Source of the DNA: Methylobacterium currus | Lineage (GTDB): Bacteria; Pseudomonadota; Alphaproteobacteria; Rhizobiales; Beijerinckiaceae | Length of the DNA: 64,000 nt | Direction: 5' to 3' | Assembly: GCF_003058325.1 (NCBI RefSeq) | Contig: NZ_CP028843.1 | Coordinates: 1,045,501 to 1,109,500, forward strand | Part shown: positions 38,752 through 47,495 of the stretch, piece after piece | How the letters are laid out: each line of letters opens with the position of its first letter | How positions within the stretch are numbered: position 1 is the first letter of the stretch | Notes under the pieces: generated by a model | What the model saw: the letters and a program-made list of their open reading frames with translations, nothing else | Told to the model about the DNA's origin: nothing | Databases searched by the model: none | Made by a program: the position numbers and the translations under genes

Positions 38752-39843
38752 TCAGCCCGTCGGACTCCGCGACGGCTCCCCCGGTACCGCAGCGCCGGAC
38801 GGCCCTGCCGCGCGCACCCGCGCCGCATCGAGCACGGCCGCCATCGCGGGGGCGACCGCCCGGAAGGTGGTGCCCTCCTGGACGGTGCGGCGCGCGCCCG
38901 CGCCGAGGCGGGCCCGGGCATCGGGATCGTCCCACAGGGCCGCGATGGCGGCGGCGAGGGCCGCAGGGTCCTGTGACGGCACCAGGAGGCCGTTCTCGCC
39001 TTCGACCACGTAATCCTCGGTCCCGGCCGCGCGGGTCGCCACGACGGGCTTTCCGAGCATCATCGCCTCGAGCACCGTGACCTGGCCGGAGGTGAAATCG
39101 GTGTTGCGCAGGGGCACGACGTTGACCCGCGCCCGCCCGCAGAGGTCGTGGCACTCCGCGATGGTGAGGCCGTTGCGCACGGTGACGGTCGGCGGGAGAT
39201 CGAGGCCCTCCACGGCGTGGGCGCCGGCGACGATCACGGTCGGCAGGCCGAGCGGCGCGGTCGCCGCGACCAGCGTGGCGTAGTCCCGGTTAGCCGAGCC
39301 CATGGCGAGCACGAAGGGCGCCGCCTCGTCCTCCCGCGTCTCGCGCGGCTCGTCGTGGATCGACAGGGGCACGAACACGAACCGGTCGCGGGGCAGGTCC
39401 AGCCACTCGGCGTAGAGCGCGATCTCGCGGCGCGAATGCACCACGAACACGTCGACCTGGCCCAGCACCACCCGGGCAAGGCGCGCCTTCCAGCCCCCCG
39501 GCGTCCGGCCGAGGTTGAAGCACCAGGCGACGAGGGGCACGTCCCGCCGCCCGAGGACGAGCTTGACCAGGGCCGCCGTCACGGCGAGCTGCGGGAATCC
39601 GGTCATCACGCCGGCGCCGCCACGGGGGGCCGCCCGCACCAGGCGCCAGGCGGCCCAAGCGTGGCGCAGGTAGTCCGACCATTCCGATGCGCCGGTCACG
39701 GCCCGCGAGCGGTCGTGGTCATAGGGCGCCGGCGCCGTCACGAACCGGTGGGGCCCGCCGACGTGACGGGGAATCCAGTCGCCGCCCTCGTCCCGCAGGA
39801 AGGGCACCGCGAGGATCCACTGCATCGAACCGGCTGCCGTCAT
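38752..39843 (-). CDS. glycosyltransferase family 4-like protein
   Basis: A 363-residue GT-B glycosyltransferase. The C-terminal lobe has the family features: V-L-A-M-G-S-A-N near residue 180, the G-Q-V-T-V-L-E-A-M-M-L-G-K-P-V-V-A segment near 255-270 with the conserved E, and G-L-L-V-P near 290. The N-terminal lobe is shorter than usual. It belongs to the exopolysaccharide locus but reads opposite to the GT2 gene. ATG 39843 is used; ATG 39825 (M-Q-W-I-L) is an alternative because it begins a typical first beta strand. Confidence 0.82.
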   Translation of the reverse strand: MTAAGSMQWILAVPFLRDEGGDWIPRHVGGPHRFVTAPAPYDHDRSRAVTGASEWSDYLRHAWAAWRLVRAAPRGGAGVMTGFPQLAVTAALVKLVLGRRDVPLVAWCFNLGRTPGGWKARLARVVLGQVDVFVVHSRREIALYAEWLDLPRDRFVFVPLSIHDEPRETREDEAAPFVLAMGSANRDYATLVAATAPLGLPTVIVAGAHAVEGLDLPPTVTVRNGLTIAECHDLCGRARVNVVPLRNTDFTSGQVTVLEAMMLGKPVVATRAAGTEDYVVEGENGLLVPSQDPAALAAAIAALWDDPDARARLGAGARRTVQEGTTFRAVAPAMAAVLDAARVRAAGPSGAAVPGEPSRSPTG

Positions 39844-40107
39844 GATCGATCCGAAGCCTCGCTTGAGCACGGCCGAGCCGCCTGAGGGGGGTGCGCGGGA
39901 CGAGAGCTTAAAGAGCGGCCGGACGAGCCGGAGCGGCGCAATCCGGCGGCTCTCCCCCCGAGAAAGGCGACGGGCACCACCGAAAGGCGCAAGGCTCACG
40001 CACCGTCCGGTCGAGATGCGGGACGGCCTCGCGCCCCGAAGGCGACGCTTCGCGCGAGGCGCCGGCCCGCTACCCTGCGGCTGGTCCTTGACGGGAGATC
40101 CGCGCCG

Positions 40108-41145
40108 ATGCCTCGTTCCGCCGCCGCCCTCGCGCTCGGCCTCGCCCTGCTGACCACCCCGGCCCGGGCGGAAGACCCGTTCCGGGATCCCGTCGCGCAG
40201 CCCTTCGCCTCGACGAGCATCTGGAACATGCCGCTCGGCCGCGAGGCCGTGTTCCAGCACGGCGACGGTGCCGAGACGGCGCTCCTGCGCAACCAGAATG
40301 CCGGCGGGCCGGCGGGGGCCTATGCGTGGATCGGCGGCCACGCCTTCGGGATCTACCGCCAGGGACCGGACGACCCGGAACGGACCTGGACCTATCGCGG
40401 CCGGCCGCCGGGCGTGCCCTGGCCGCATGGCGGCAGCCCGGGCGGCGGCCGGTTCACCTTGCGCACGCCGCCCGGCATCGCCTTCCTGGGCGGCACCGAC
40501 CGGCACGCGGTCCTCATCGATGCGGAGGGCCGCTACGCCTACGAGATATGGCTCGGCGCGTTCGAGCCGATCCGCAACCTCTACTCGGCGCAGTTTCTGG
40601 TGCGCACCGACCTGCGCGGCAGCGGCATCGCCGCCAAGGCCGGCACCACGGAGGGCGTGCGCGCCTTCGGCGGCTCGCTCGTCGGCGGCCTGGTGCGAAA
40701 GGCCGAACTCGATCGCGGCGAGATCCGCCACGCCATCGCCATGGCGGCGAGCACCAGCCAGGCGAGCCCGACCCGCATCGTCTGGCCGGCCTCTTCCACC
40801 GATGGGGGCGGGCAGAACGGGCATACCGGCCTGATCCCGATGGGAGCGCTGTTCGCGATCCCGCCGCAGGTCGATCTCGGCCGTCTCGGCCTCGCCACAC
40901 CGGAGGGGCGGGCGCTCGCCCGGGCGTTCCAGGATTTCGGCGGCTACATCACCGACACCGCCGGCCGTACTCTGGTGATCGCCTATCTGGAGGAGGGCTG
41001 CACCGAGGCGCAGATCAACCACCTGCAATCCGACAAGGACAAGATCCTGTCGGTGCTGGCGATGGTGACCAACAACGACGCCGCCCATCCGGGCGGCCCC
41101 GGCCCCCGCGTGGCGCCGCCGCCGCCGCCGCTCAAGGGGGAGTGA
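40108..41145 (+). CDS. secreted protein of unknown function in the polysaccharide locus
   Basis: A 345-residue protein with an N-terminal signal peptide (cleavage near A-R-A-E). The mature protein is rich in Gly and aromatic residues, with motifs S-I-W-N-M-P-L-G near residue 35, G-G-H-A-F-G-I-Y near 77 and G-G-L-V-R near 197, and a Pro-rich end. No transmembrane segment follows the signal. I do not recognise a family; a glycan-acting or glycan-binding role is suggested only by its neighbours. Divergent from the GT4 gene, so the promoters lie in the 264-bp gap between them. Confidence 0.72.
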   Translation: MPRSAAALALGLALLTTPARAEDPFRDPVAQPFASTSIWNMPLGREAVFQHGDGAETALLRNQNAGGPAGAYAWIGGHAFGIYRQGPDDPERTWTYRGRPPGVPWPHGGSPGGGRFTLRTPPGIAFLGGTDRHAVLIDAEGRYAYEIWLGAFEPIRNLYSAQFLVRTDLRGSGIAAKAGTTEGVRAFGGSLVGGLVRKAELDRGEIRHAIAMAASTSQASPTRIVWPASSTDGGGQNGHTGLIPMGALFAIPPQVDLGRLGLATPEGRALARAFQDFGGYITDTAGRTLVIAYLEEGCTEAQINHLQSDKDKILSVLAMVTNNDAAHPGGPGPRVAPPPPPLKGE

Positions 41146-41533
41146 CGTCGCCCGCACGGGGAAGGAATTCAGGCCGGGTCTCCGCTCCGTGCACTCAGGC
41201 GCGAGATGCGGCCGAAACGATATCCCTTTCGACTTGCCCCGACGACCTGATACCCGCGACGTCATGTCGGGCCCGCGAGAGCGGAGCCCGGAATGACGAT
41301 GGAGATGTTCAGCTCTGTCGGGCGGATCAAGCGAACGATGAGCCTCCAGACATGGACTGCCCGCGGACCTGGGCCGCCGGTGGTGGAGGCTCGGTCCGTG
41401 AGACCGCTCGCAGGGACAACGAAAATCCGACGCCGGCCGGCTCGGCCGCGTCGGGGGATAGGCAGCCTGAAGGGGCGGCTCCAGGCTCGCCCCGGGCGGG
41501 ACCGCGCGGGAGGCCTCCCCCGCGCCCACTGGC
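41146..41533. other. 388-bp intergenic stretch with a dispersed palindrome
   Basis: No gene is seen. It contains the family 2 palindrome at 41261-41297 and a GC-rich inverted repeat at about 41504-41525 beside the end of the LuxR gene. Confidence 0.4.
41261..41297. repeat. dispersed intergenic palindrome, family 2, copy 2
   Basis: A 37-base imperfect palindrome beginning GTCATGTCGGG and ending CCCGGAATGAC. It differs from the copy at 6764-6799 at only a few positions and one insertion. Confidence 0.65.
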
Positions 41534-42295
41534 CTACAGCTTGAGATCGGAGCGGGATTCGAAGGCCCGGATCGCCACCTCGGTCCGGTTGGTCGCGCCG
41601 ACCTTGCGCATGATGTTGCGCACATGCACCTTGACGGTACTCTCCTTCATGTTGAGCTCGAAAGCGATGATCTTGTTCGCCTTGCCCTTCTGCAGCTGCT
41701 CCAGCACCGCGGTCTGGCGTGGGGTGAACTGGCTGCGGGGATCGGCTGCCCCGGCATCCTCGGCGCCGCCCCGGCGCTGCAGCAGGCAGCTCGCCGGCAC
41801 GAAGACGCCGCCGGCCCGCACCAGGCGCATCGCCTCGATCGCTACCTTGAGGCTGACATTGGTGGGGATGTAGCCGCGGGCGCCCTCGTTGAGGCGATCG
41901 ACGATCTCGCCCGGATCCTCGCTGTCGCAGAGCAGGACCAGGCTGGTATTCGGCCCGATCCGCGAGCGCAGGGCCGCCTCGCGCTGGGCGGAGCCGCGGC
42001 CGGCCTCGCGGGGATCGTAGTAGAGCACCACCAGGTCGCCATCCTGGTGGCCGACCTTGCCCCGCTCCCACTCGTCGATCGACGCGAAGGTCACGACCTC
42101 GTGGTTCGGGATCGCTTCGGCGAGGCAGTTGCGCAGGCATTCCCGCACCAGCTGCCGCGGCTCGATGATCGCGATGGCAGGCTTCAGGCCGGCTTCCTCG
42201 CCCGGCTCCGACGCCTCCACCACGGTCTCACTCACTTCGACCAATCGGCGGCCCCGCGAAGCGAGGCCGTAATCAACGAGAGCGGGCGTCGACAT
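41534..42295 (-). CDS. LuxR-family transcriptional regulator with atypical receiver domain
   Basis: A 253-residue DNA-binding regulator. Residues about 38-165 have the layout of a receiver domain: the strand A-I-A-I-I-E at 40-45 replaces the usual acidic pair with I-E. D94 in L-Y-Y-D-P is placed like the phospho-Asp. The usual Lys near the end is replaced by Thr (G-Y-I-P-T-N). A LuxR-type helix-turn-helix follows at about 190-250 (L-T-x-R-Q-x-x-V-L, then N-I-M-R-K-V-G-A-T-N-R-T-E). No kinase gene is adjacent. It lies in the exopolysaccharide locus and may control it. Start ATG 42295. Confidence 0.85.
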   Translation of the reverse strand: MSTPALVDYGLASRGRRLVEVSETVVEASEPGEEAGLKPAIAIIEPRQLVRECLRNCLAEAIPNHEVVTFASIDEWERGKVGHQDGDLVVLYYDPREAGRGSAQREAALRSRIGPNTSLVLLCDSEDPGEIVDRLNEGARGYIPTNVSLKVAIEAMRLVRAGGVFVPASCLLQRRGGAEDAGAADPRSQFTPRQTAVLEQLQKGKANKIIAFELNMKESTVKVHVRNIMRKVGATNRTEVAIRAFESRSDLKL

Positions 42296-42606
42296 GCTTC
42301 ACCTCCACCACTGTACGATCGATGATTATTGTTGGATGCGCCTCCCGGACTGATGGCCGCGGCCCGGCAAGACCGTGCGGCGCCACCCCTTGTCCGGAGC
42401 CGGATCTGTGAAGGCAACCGGCGCCGCCGGGCCCGCGACTGGGTGATCCAGTCGATCCGGCCACTCGCATCCGCCCGCTCCTTCTGATTTCAGTCCTAAC
42501 ACGGCCACAAAACAGTTACAATCCTCAATATGATGGTCTAGGCCGACTTACACTGATGAGATCCGACGACTTGATTGCTGCCTACGAAGATACGATCATT
42601 TGATAC

Positions 42607-42621
42607 ACACGCATTGCGTGT
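42607..42621. promoter_or_regulatory. inverted repeat in the AT-rich region
   Basis: ACACGCA-T-TGCGTGT, 7-bp arms around one base, about 310 bases upstream of the LuxR regulator start. A possible operator; the binding protein is unknown. Confidence 0.35.
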
Positions 42622-43105
42622 ATTTCGCAATCCAACGCGGAACATTTGTTACTTTAGAGCATGCCATGCAGACATGCAAAGACACTCGGCGGGAACATAT
42701 GCGATCCCCGAGTGGTTTATACTTGGACAGGAATGATTGTTAGCGCTTCACGAGCCGGAACAATGCCCGGCATGGGGGCATGCCCTGAGCGCCTCTCTCG
42801 AGCATGATGGATGGATACAGCCGCGTCAGCAATGATCCGGTTCGGAGGCACCCGCCTGCAGGACGGCGCGGCGCACGCAAGCCCCGTCAGGAAGCAGGGC
42901 GGACAACAGCCCCCGCCCATCGTCCTCGATCCACCTCATCGCCAATCCTGTACATTATCTTATGTAGAGAACCTGACATTGCCGCTCTAGGGCGGCGCGC
43001 TTCGGTCGCGCTCAACAATCATCAGAGGCATGTCCAATCAACCATATCGTTTGATAATTTTTAACGGTAAATGTTGCAGCGCATCGCTTCAGACCAGAAC
43101 AGATC

Positions 43106-43130
43106 AGCGGCGGGCTCGGCGCCCGCCGCT
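43106..43130 (-). terminator. hairpin after the amino-sugar operon
   Basis: AGCGGCGGGC and GCCCGCCGCT form a perfect 10-bp stem with a 5-base loop, 29 bases past the last stop of the operon. The following minus-strand sequence (GATCTGTTCTGG) is a poor U-tract, so it may be a Rho-assisted end. Confidence 0.45.
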
Positions 43131-43158
43131 GCTTCATCCCTGTACCGGGCCGGACTCC

Positions 43159-44319
43159 TCAGGCGCTGAGGGGCAGGGCGGGGCGGCCTGCCAGGGCCTC
43201 CGCCAGGGCGCCCGCGACGGCGTGGACGGTCTCCTCGCCCATGCCGGCATAGAGCGGCAGCAGGATGCAGCGGTCGCGCGCAGCCTCCGAGTGGGGAAGG
43301 GGGCTGCGCAGCCTCAAGTCGGCATAGGCCGGCTCGAGGTGGATGCACATCACGCCGCGGCGGCTGGCGATGCCGCGGTCGAGCAGGCCCTGCATCACCG
43401 CGACCTGATCGGCCCCCGGGTCGAGACGGATGGCATAGCTCTGCCAGTTCGACCGGGCCCAGCCCGGCTCGGCCGGGACCGCGACGGGAAGGCCCGCCAG
43501 GGCCTCGGCGTAGAGGTCGGCGAGACGGCGGCGCTCCGCCACGATGGCATCGAGCCGCGCGAGCTGCACCCGGCCGATCGCCGCCTGCAGGTCGGTCAAT
43601 CGGTAGTTGTAGCCGGTCGTGGGATAATCCTCGAACACCACGGCCCGGCTGGCATGGCGGGCGACGTCGGAGACGCCCATCCCGTGCTGGCGCCAGAGCC
43701 GGAACTGCCGGTCCCAGGCGGCATGGCGGGTGACCAGCATGCCGCCCTCGCCGGTGGTGAGGATCTTGCGCGGATGCATCGAGAAGCAGGCGACGTCCCC
43801 GAGCGGCCGGCCGATCCGCTGCCATTCCCCGTCGATCCGGATCTCCGAGCCGATGGCGCAGGCGGCGTCCTCGACGAGGCGGAGGCCGTGCCGGCGGGCG
43901 ATCGGAACGAGCCGGGCCATGTCGCAGGGCATGCCGATCTGGTGCACCGCCAGAATGGCCCTGGTGCGCGGCGTGATCGCGGCTTCCGCCAGATCGGGAT
44001 CGATGGTCAGGGTGACGGGATCGATGTCGACCAGCACCGGCTCGGCTCCGCATTGCCGGATGGCATTGGCGCAGGCGATGAAGGTGTGGCTGACGGTGAT
44101 GACCTCGTCGCCGGGCCCGACGCCGGCGGCGAGCAGCGCCAGGTGCAGGGCGGTGGTGCAGTTCGAGACCGCGCAGGCGTGGGGCGCGCCGACCGCCGCC
44201 GCGAACTCGGCCTCGAAGGCGGCGACCTGCGGTCCTTGCGTGAGCCAGCCGGAGCGGATGACGGCGCTCGCCGCCTCGACCTCGGCCTCGCCGAGGCTCG
44301 GCTTGATGATCGGGATCAC
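43159..44319 (-). CDS. DegT/DnrJ/EryC1 family sugar aminotransferase (second copy in operon)
   Basis: A 386-residue PLP enzyme that aminates a keto sugar nucleotide. The PLP Lys lies in F-S-M-H-P-R-K near residue 187, followed by T-T-G-E-G-G, the form seen in perosamine-synthase-like members. V-E-D-A-A-C-A-I-G near 158 holds the pyridine-binding Asp. The start is GTG 44319, overlapping the stop of the epimerase gene upstream by four bases (GTGA), which argues for translational coupling. It is the last gene of the operon. Confidence 0.87.
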   Translation of the reverse strand: MIPIIKPSLGEAEVEAASAVIRSGWLTQGPQVAAFEAEFAAAVGAPHACAVSNCTTALHLALLAAGVGPGDEVITVSHTFIACANAIRQCGAEPVLVDIDPVTLTIDPDLAEAAITPRTRAILAVHQIGMPCDMARLVPIARRHGLRLVEDAACAIGSEIRIDGEWQRIGRPLGDVACFSMHPRKILTTGEGGMLVTRHAAWDRQFRLWRQHGMGVSDVARHASRAVVFEDYPTTGYNYRLTDLQAAIGRVQLARLDAIVAERRRLADLYAEALAGLPVAVPAEPGWARSNWQSYAIRLDPGADQVAVMQGLLDRGIASRRGVMCIHLEPAYADLRLRSPLPHSEAARDRCILLPLYAGMGEETVHAVAGALAEALAGRPALPLSA

Positions 44320-45365
44320 GAGGCGAGCTCCATCACGGGGGCGGGGCGGGGGGCAGGGGCTGCCTCGGCGGCCATGCGGTTGGCCCGCCACCAGGCGACC
44401 AGGGCGTCGAGGCCCTCGTCGAGGCCGATCCCGGCCTGGAAGCCGGTCAGCGCGCGGGCGAGGCGGATATCGGCGAGGCGCCGCGGCACCGGGTTGACGC
44501 TGCGCTCGGCCTCGTGGACCGGCACCAGGTCCGGCCGGCCCATCACGGCGGCGAGCCGTTGCGCCAGTTCGAGGAGCGAGGTTTCTTCGCAGCGCCCGAT
44601 ATTGAGCGCCACGTCGCTCGCCGAGGAGAGCGCCGCCAGGATGTTGGCCCGGGCGACGTCGCGCACGTCGATGAAGTCCATGGTCTGCAAGCCGTCGCCG
44701 AAGATCAGCGGCGGCTCGCCCCGGGCGATCCGCTCCATCCAACGGATCAGGACCTCGGTGTAGCGCCCGTGCAGGTCCATGCGCGGTCCGTAGACGTTGA
44801 AGTAGCGCAAGGCGACGTAGTCGAGCCCGTTCATGTCGTTGGTGGAGCGCAGCAGGCCCTCGCCGAAGCTCTTGGCCGCGCCGTAGAGCGTGCGGTTGCC
44901 GGAATGCGGCTCGGTCTCCGGGGTCGGGAAGGTCGTGGCCATGCCGTAGACCGAGGCCGAGGAGGCGTAGACGACCTTGCCCACCTTCTCCTCGACGCAG
45001 AGCTCGACGAGGCTCGCGGTCGCATCGACCATCACCTCGATCGCCTCGCGCGGCTCGGCGGCGCAGTGGGTGATGCGCAAAGCCGCCTGGTGGAAGACGG
45101 TGTCGCAGCCCGCCACCAGCCCGGCCATCAGGTCGCGGTCGCGGATGTCGCCGATGACCAGCTCGACCGCGCCCGAAGCCATGGCGCCGGAGAGGTTCTC
45201 GGTCCGGCCCCGGACCAGGTTGTCGACCACCACGATCTCGCGGCAGCCCCGCGCCACCAGGAGGTCGACGATGTGGGAGCCGACGAAGCCGGCCCCGCCG
45301 GTGACGAGGACGCGGTTGAGCGCGCGGCAAGGCTCGACGAGAGACGGCTCACACGGCTTCAGCAT
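44316..45365 (-). CDS. NAD-dependent sugar-nucleotide epimerase/dehydratase
   Basis: A 349-residue short-chain dehydrogenase of the extended type. The Rossmann motif V-T-G-G-A-G-F-V-G-S-H starts near residue 19 and the catalytic Y-x-x-x-K is Y-G-A-A-K near 163, with the S-S-A-S-V-Y-G segment just before it. It resembles UDP-glucose 4-epimerase relatives in surface polysaccharide pathways. ATG 45365 overlaps the previous gene's end (45349) by 17 bases. Confidence 0.87.
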   Translation of the reverse strand: MLKPCEPSLVEPCRALNRVLVTGGAGFVGSHIVDLLVARGCREIVVVDNLVRGRTENLSGAMASGAVELVIGDIRDRDLMAGLVAGCDTVFHQAALRITHCAAEPREAIEVMVDATASLVELCVEEKVGKVVYASSASVYGMATTFPTPETEPHSGNRTLYGAAKSFGEGLLRSTNDMNGLDYVALRYFNVYGPRMDLHGRYTEVLIRWMERIARGEPPLIFGDGLQTMDFIDVRDVARANILAALSSASDVALNIGRCEETSLLELAQRLAAVMGRPDLVPVHEAERSVNPVPRRLADIRLARALTGFQAGIGLDEGLDALVAWWRANRMAAEAAPAPRPAPVMELAS

Positions 45366-46464
45366 AACGGTCTCCCAAACTGTCGGTGAGGGCCGCGACG
45401 ACGGTGGCGATCTGCCGCTCGGTGATCTCGGGGAAGAGCGGCAGGGACAGCCACTCGCCGGCCAGCGCCTCCGAGACCGGGCAGGGCGTGCCGAGGCGCA
45501 CCCGGTCGGCATAGGCCGGCTGGTGATGCACCGCCCTCGGGTAGTGGATGCCGGTGGCGACGCCCGCCTCCTGCATCCGGGCCCGCACCGCGTCCCGGTC
45601 CGGCACCCGCACGGCGTAGACGTGGTAGACGTGGTCGCGCCCGCCGGCCTTCGGCGCCTTGAGACCGGCCTGGGAGAGGAGCGCGTCGTAGCGCGCCGCC
45701 GCCCGCCGCCGTCCCTCGGTCCAGCCGTCGAGGTAGCGCAGCTTCACGCCGAGTGCGGCCGCCTGCACGGTGTCGAGGCGGTAGTTGAAGCCCGGGCGGA
45801 CGTGGTTGTAGCGCCCCTCCTGGCCCCAGTCGCGCAACGAGCGCAGGGTCCTGGCGATGTCGGGGTCCTGGGTGGTGATCGCCCCGCCCTCGCCGCAGGC
45901 CCCGAGATTCTTGCCCGGGTAGAAGCTGAAGCAGCCGACCGTCCCGAAGGCGCCGGCGCGGCGCCCGCCCCGCTCGGCGCCGTGGGCTTGCGCGGCATCC
46001 TCCACCACCGTGATGCCGTGGCGCTCGGCGATCGAGCAGATCGCCGCCATGTCGGCGAGGCGCCCGTGCAGGTGGACCGGCACCACCGCGCGGGTGCGGG
46101 GGGTGATCGCCGCCGCGAAGGCCGCCGGATCCATGGTGTAGGTCTGGGGATCGACATCCACCAGGACGGGCTTGGCGCCGGCATAGAGGATCGCCGCGAC
46201 GGTGGCCACGAAGGTCATGCCGACGGTGATCACCTCGTCGCCGGGGCGCACCCCGGCGGCGATCAGCCCGAGATGGAGGGCGGCGGTGCCGGTGCTCACC
46301 GACACCGCCTCCGCGGTCCCGCAATGGGCCGCGAAGTCGCGCTCGAAGGCGGCGACCTGGGGCCCGAGCACGTAGGCGCCGCTGCGGAGCACCGCCAGCA
46401 CCGCCTCCTCCAGGGGCTCCTGCACGGCCCGGTACTGGGCCTCGAGGTCGAGAAGCGGGATCAT
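45349..46464 (-). CDS. DegT/DnrJ/EryC1 family sugar aminotransferase (WlbC/WbpE-like)
   Basis: A 371-residue PLP-dependent aminotransferase. The catalytic Lys is in F-S-F-Y-P-G-K-N-L-G near residue 186, the form found in WbpE/WlbC, which aminate the 3-keto group of UDP-GlcNAc-uronate. V-E-D-A-A-Q-A-H-G near 157 is also typical. Its ATG shares one base with the dehydrogenase stop (TGATG). Following directly on a Gfo/Idh dehydrogenase and an acyltransferase, it supports a 3-acetamido sugar pathway, though the substrate is inferred. Confidence 0.88.
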   Translation of the reverse strand: MIPLLDLEAQYRAVQEPLEEAVLAVLRSGAYVLGPQVAAFERDFAAHCGTAEAVSVSTGTAALHLGLIAAGVRPGDEVITVGMTFVATVAAILYAGAKPVLVDVDPQTYTMDPAAFAAAITPRTRAVVPVHLHGRLADMAAICSIAERHGITVVEDAAQAHGAERGGRRAGAFGTVGCFSFYPGKNLGACGEGGAITTQDPDIARTLRSLRDWGQEGRYNHVRPGFNYRLDTVQAAALGVKLRYLDGWTEGRRRAAARYDALLSQAGLKAPKAGGRDHVYHVYAVRVPDRDAVRARMQEAGVATGIHYPRAVHHQPAYADRVRLGTPCPVSEALAGEWLSLPLFPEITERQIATVVAALTDSLGDRYAEAV

Positions 46465-47495
46465 CAGGCGGCCCTCAGGGGAGACAGGTCGATCGGGTGG
46501 CCGCGCTGGGCCAGGGATTGCGAGGCGGCTTCGAGCAGGCGCACCACGCGCAGCCCGCTCTCGCCGGAGGTGAGCGGGGTCTCGCCGTTCGTGATGCAGC
46601 GGGCGAAGTGCTCGATCTCGGTGACGAGCGCCTCCTTGACCGGGATGTGCGGGGTCCAGACGTCGCCCATGCGGTAGGCCGGCAGGATGCGCCGGATCTC
46701 CTCCTGCGAGGGCCGCTCGTCGAACTCGACGCCGCGGTCGTAGACCTTGACCTTCTCGCTCGGCTCCATGTCGTCGAAGACGATCATCCGGCGGCTGCCG
46801 CCGATCAGGGTGCGGCGGATCTTCACCGGGGCGAGCCAGTTCACGTTGAGATGCGCGGTGACCCCGCCCTCGAGGTAGAGGGTGATGTGGGCGAGGTTCT
46901 CCGGGCTTCCCTTGATGTGGCCGGCGCCGGTGGCCGAGATCGCCAGCGTCTCGGCCGGCAGCAGGTAGTCCAGGATGGCGAGGTCGTGCACCGCCAGGTC
47001 CCAGATCACGTTCACGTCGTCCTGGAACAGGCCGAAATTGATCCGTGTCGAGTCGTAATAGAACAGGTTGCCGGTGACGCCGGTATCGATCAGCTCGCGG
47101 ATCTTCTGGACCGCGCCGGTATACACGAAGGTGTGGTCGACCATGAGCGTGAGGCGGCGCTTGGCCGCCTCGGCCACGAGGCGGGCGGCCTCGCGGGAGG
47201 TCGGGGTGATCGGCTTCTCGACCAGCACGTGCTTGCCGGCCATGAGGGCGGCGAGCGCGATCTCGTAATGCAGCCGGGTCGGCGTCGCGATGGCGATCGC
47301 GTCGATCTCCGGATCGGCCAGCATGCGCTGCCAATTGTCGTCGATCGTCACCCCCGGATGGCGGGTGGCGGCCCGACTTTGCGCGGCCGGCGACGGATCG
47401 GCGATCGCCTTCAGGGTCGTGCCGCTCGCCTCCGCGACGCAGCGGGCGATGTTCGGCCCGAAATAGCCGTAACCGATGACTCCGATCCCGATCAT
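46464..47495 (-). CDS. Gfo/Idh/MocA family sugar-nucleotide dehydrogenase (WlbA/WbpB-like)
   Basis: A 343-residue NAD(P)-dependent oxidoreductase. The N-terminal G-Y-G-Y-F-G-P-N Rossmann loop and the E-K-P-I-T motif near residue 95 are typical. In WbpB/WlbA-type pathways this enzyme oxidises C3 of UDP-GlcNAcA. It overlaps the acyltransferase gene by four bases (ATGA) and touches the aminotransferase gene downstream. Confidence 0.88.
   Translation of the reverse strand: MIGIGVIGYGYFGPNIARCVAEASGTTLKAIADPSPAAQSRAATRHPGVTIDDNWQRMLADPEIDAIAIATPTRLHYEIALAALMAGKHVLVEKPITPTSREAARLVAEAAKRRLTLMVDHTFVYTGAVQKIRELIDTGVTGNLFYYDSTRINFGLFQDDVNVIWDLAVHDLAILDYLLPAETLAISATGAGHIKGSPENLAHITLYLEGGVTAHLNVNWLAPVKIRRTLIGGSRRMIVFDDMEPSEKVKVYDRGVEFDERPSQEEIRRILPAYRMGDVWTPHIPVKEALVTEIEHFARCITNGETPLTSGESGLRVVRLLEAASQSLAQRGHPIDLSPLRAA

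Larger units (their letters stand above)
42296..43158. promoter_or_regulatory. 863-bp AT-richer intergenic region upstream of the LuxR regulator
   Basis: From about 42490 to 43080 the sequence is clearly less GC-rich than all of its surroundings. It holds the inverted repeat ACACGCA-T-TGCGTGT (42607-42621) and, at 42692-42717, a GGAAC-N17-GGTT element one base off the EcfG promoter consensus, pointing right. No convincing protein gene is seen. A hairpin near 43106-43130 belongs to the sugar operon that ends at 43159. Confidence 0.5.

Noticed and set aside
42804..43064. A possible 86-residue protein gene in the AT-rich region
   Set aside because: No ribosome site, no family resemblance and mixed codon use; kept only as a possible transcript region.
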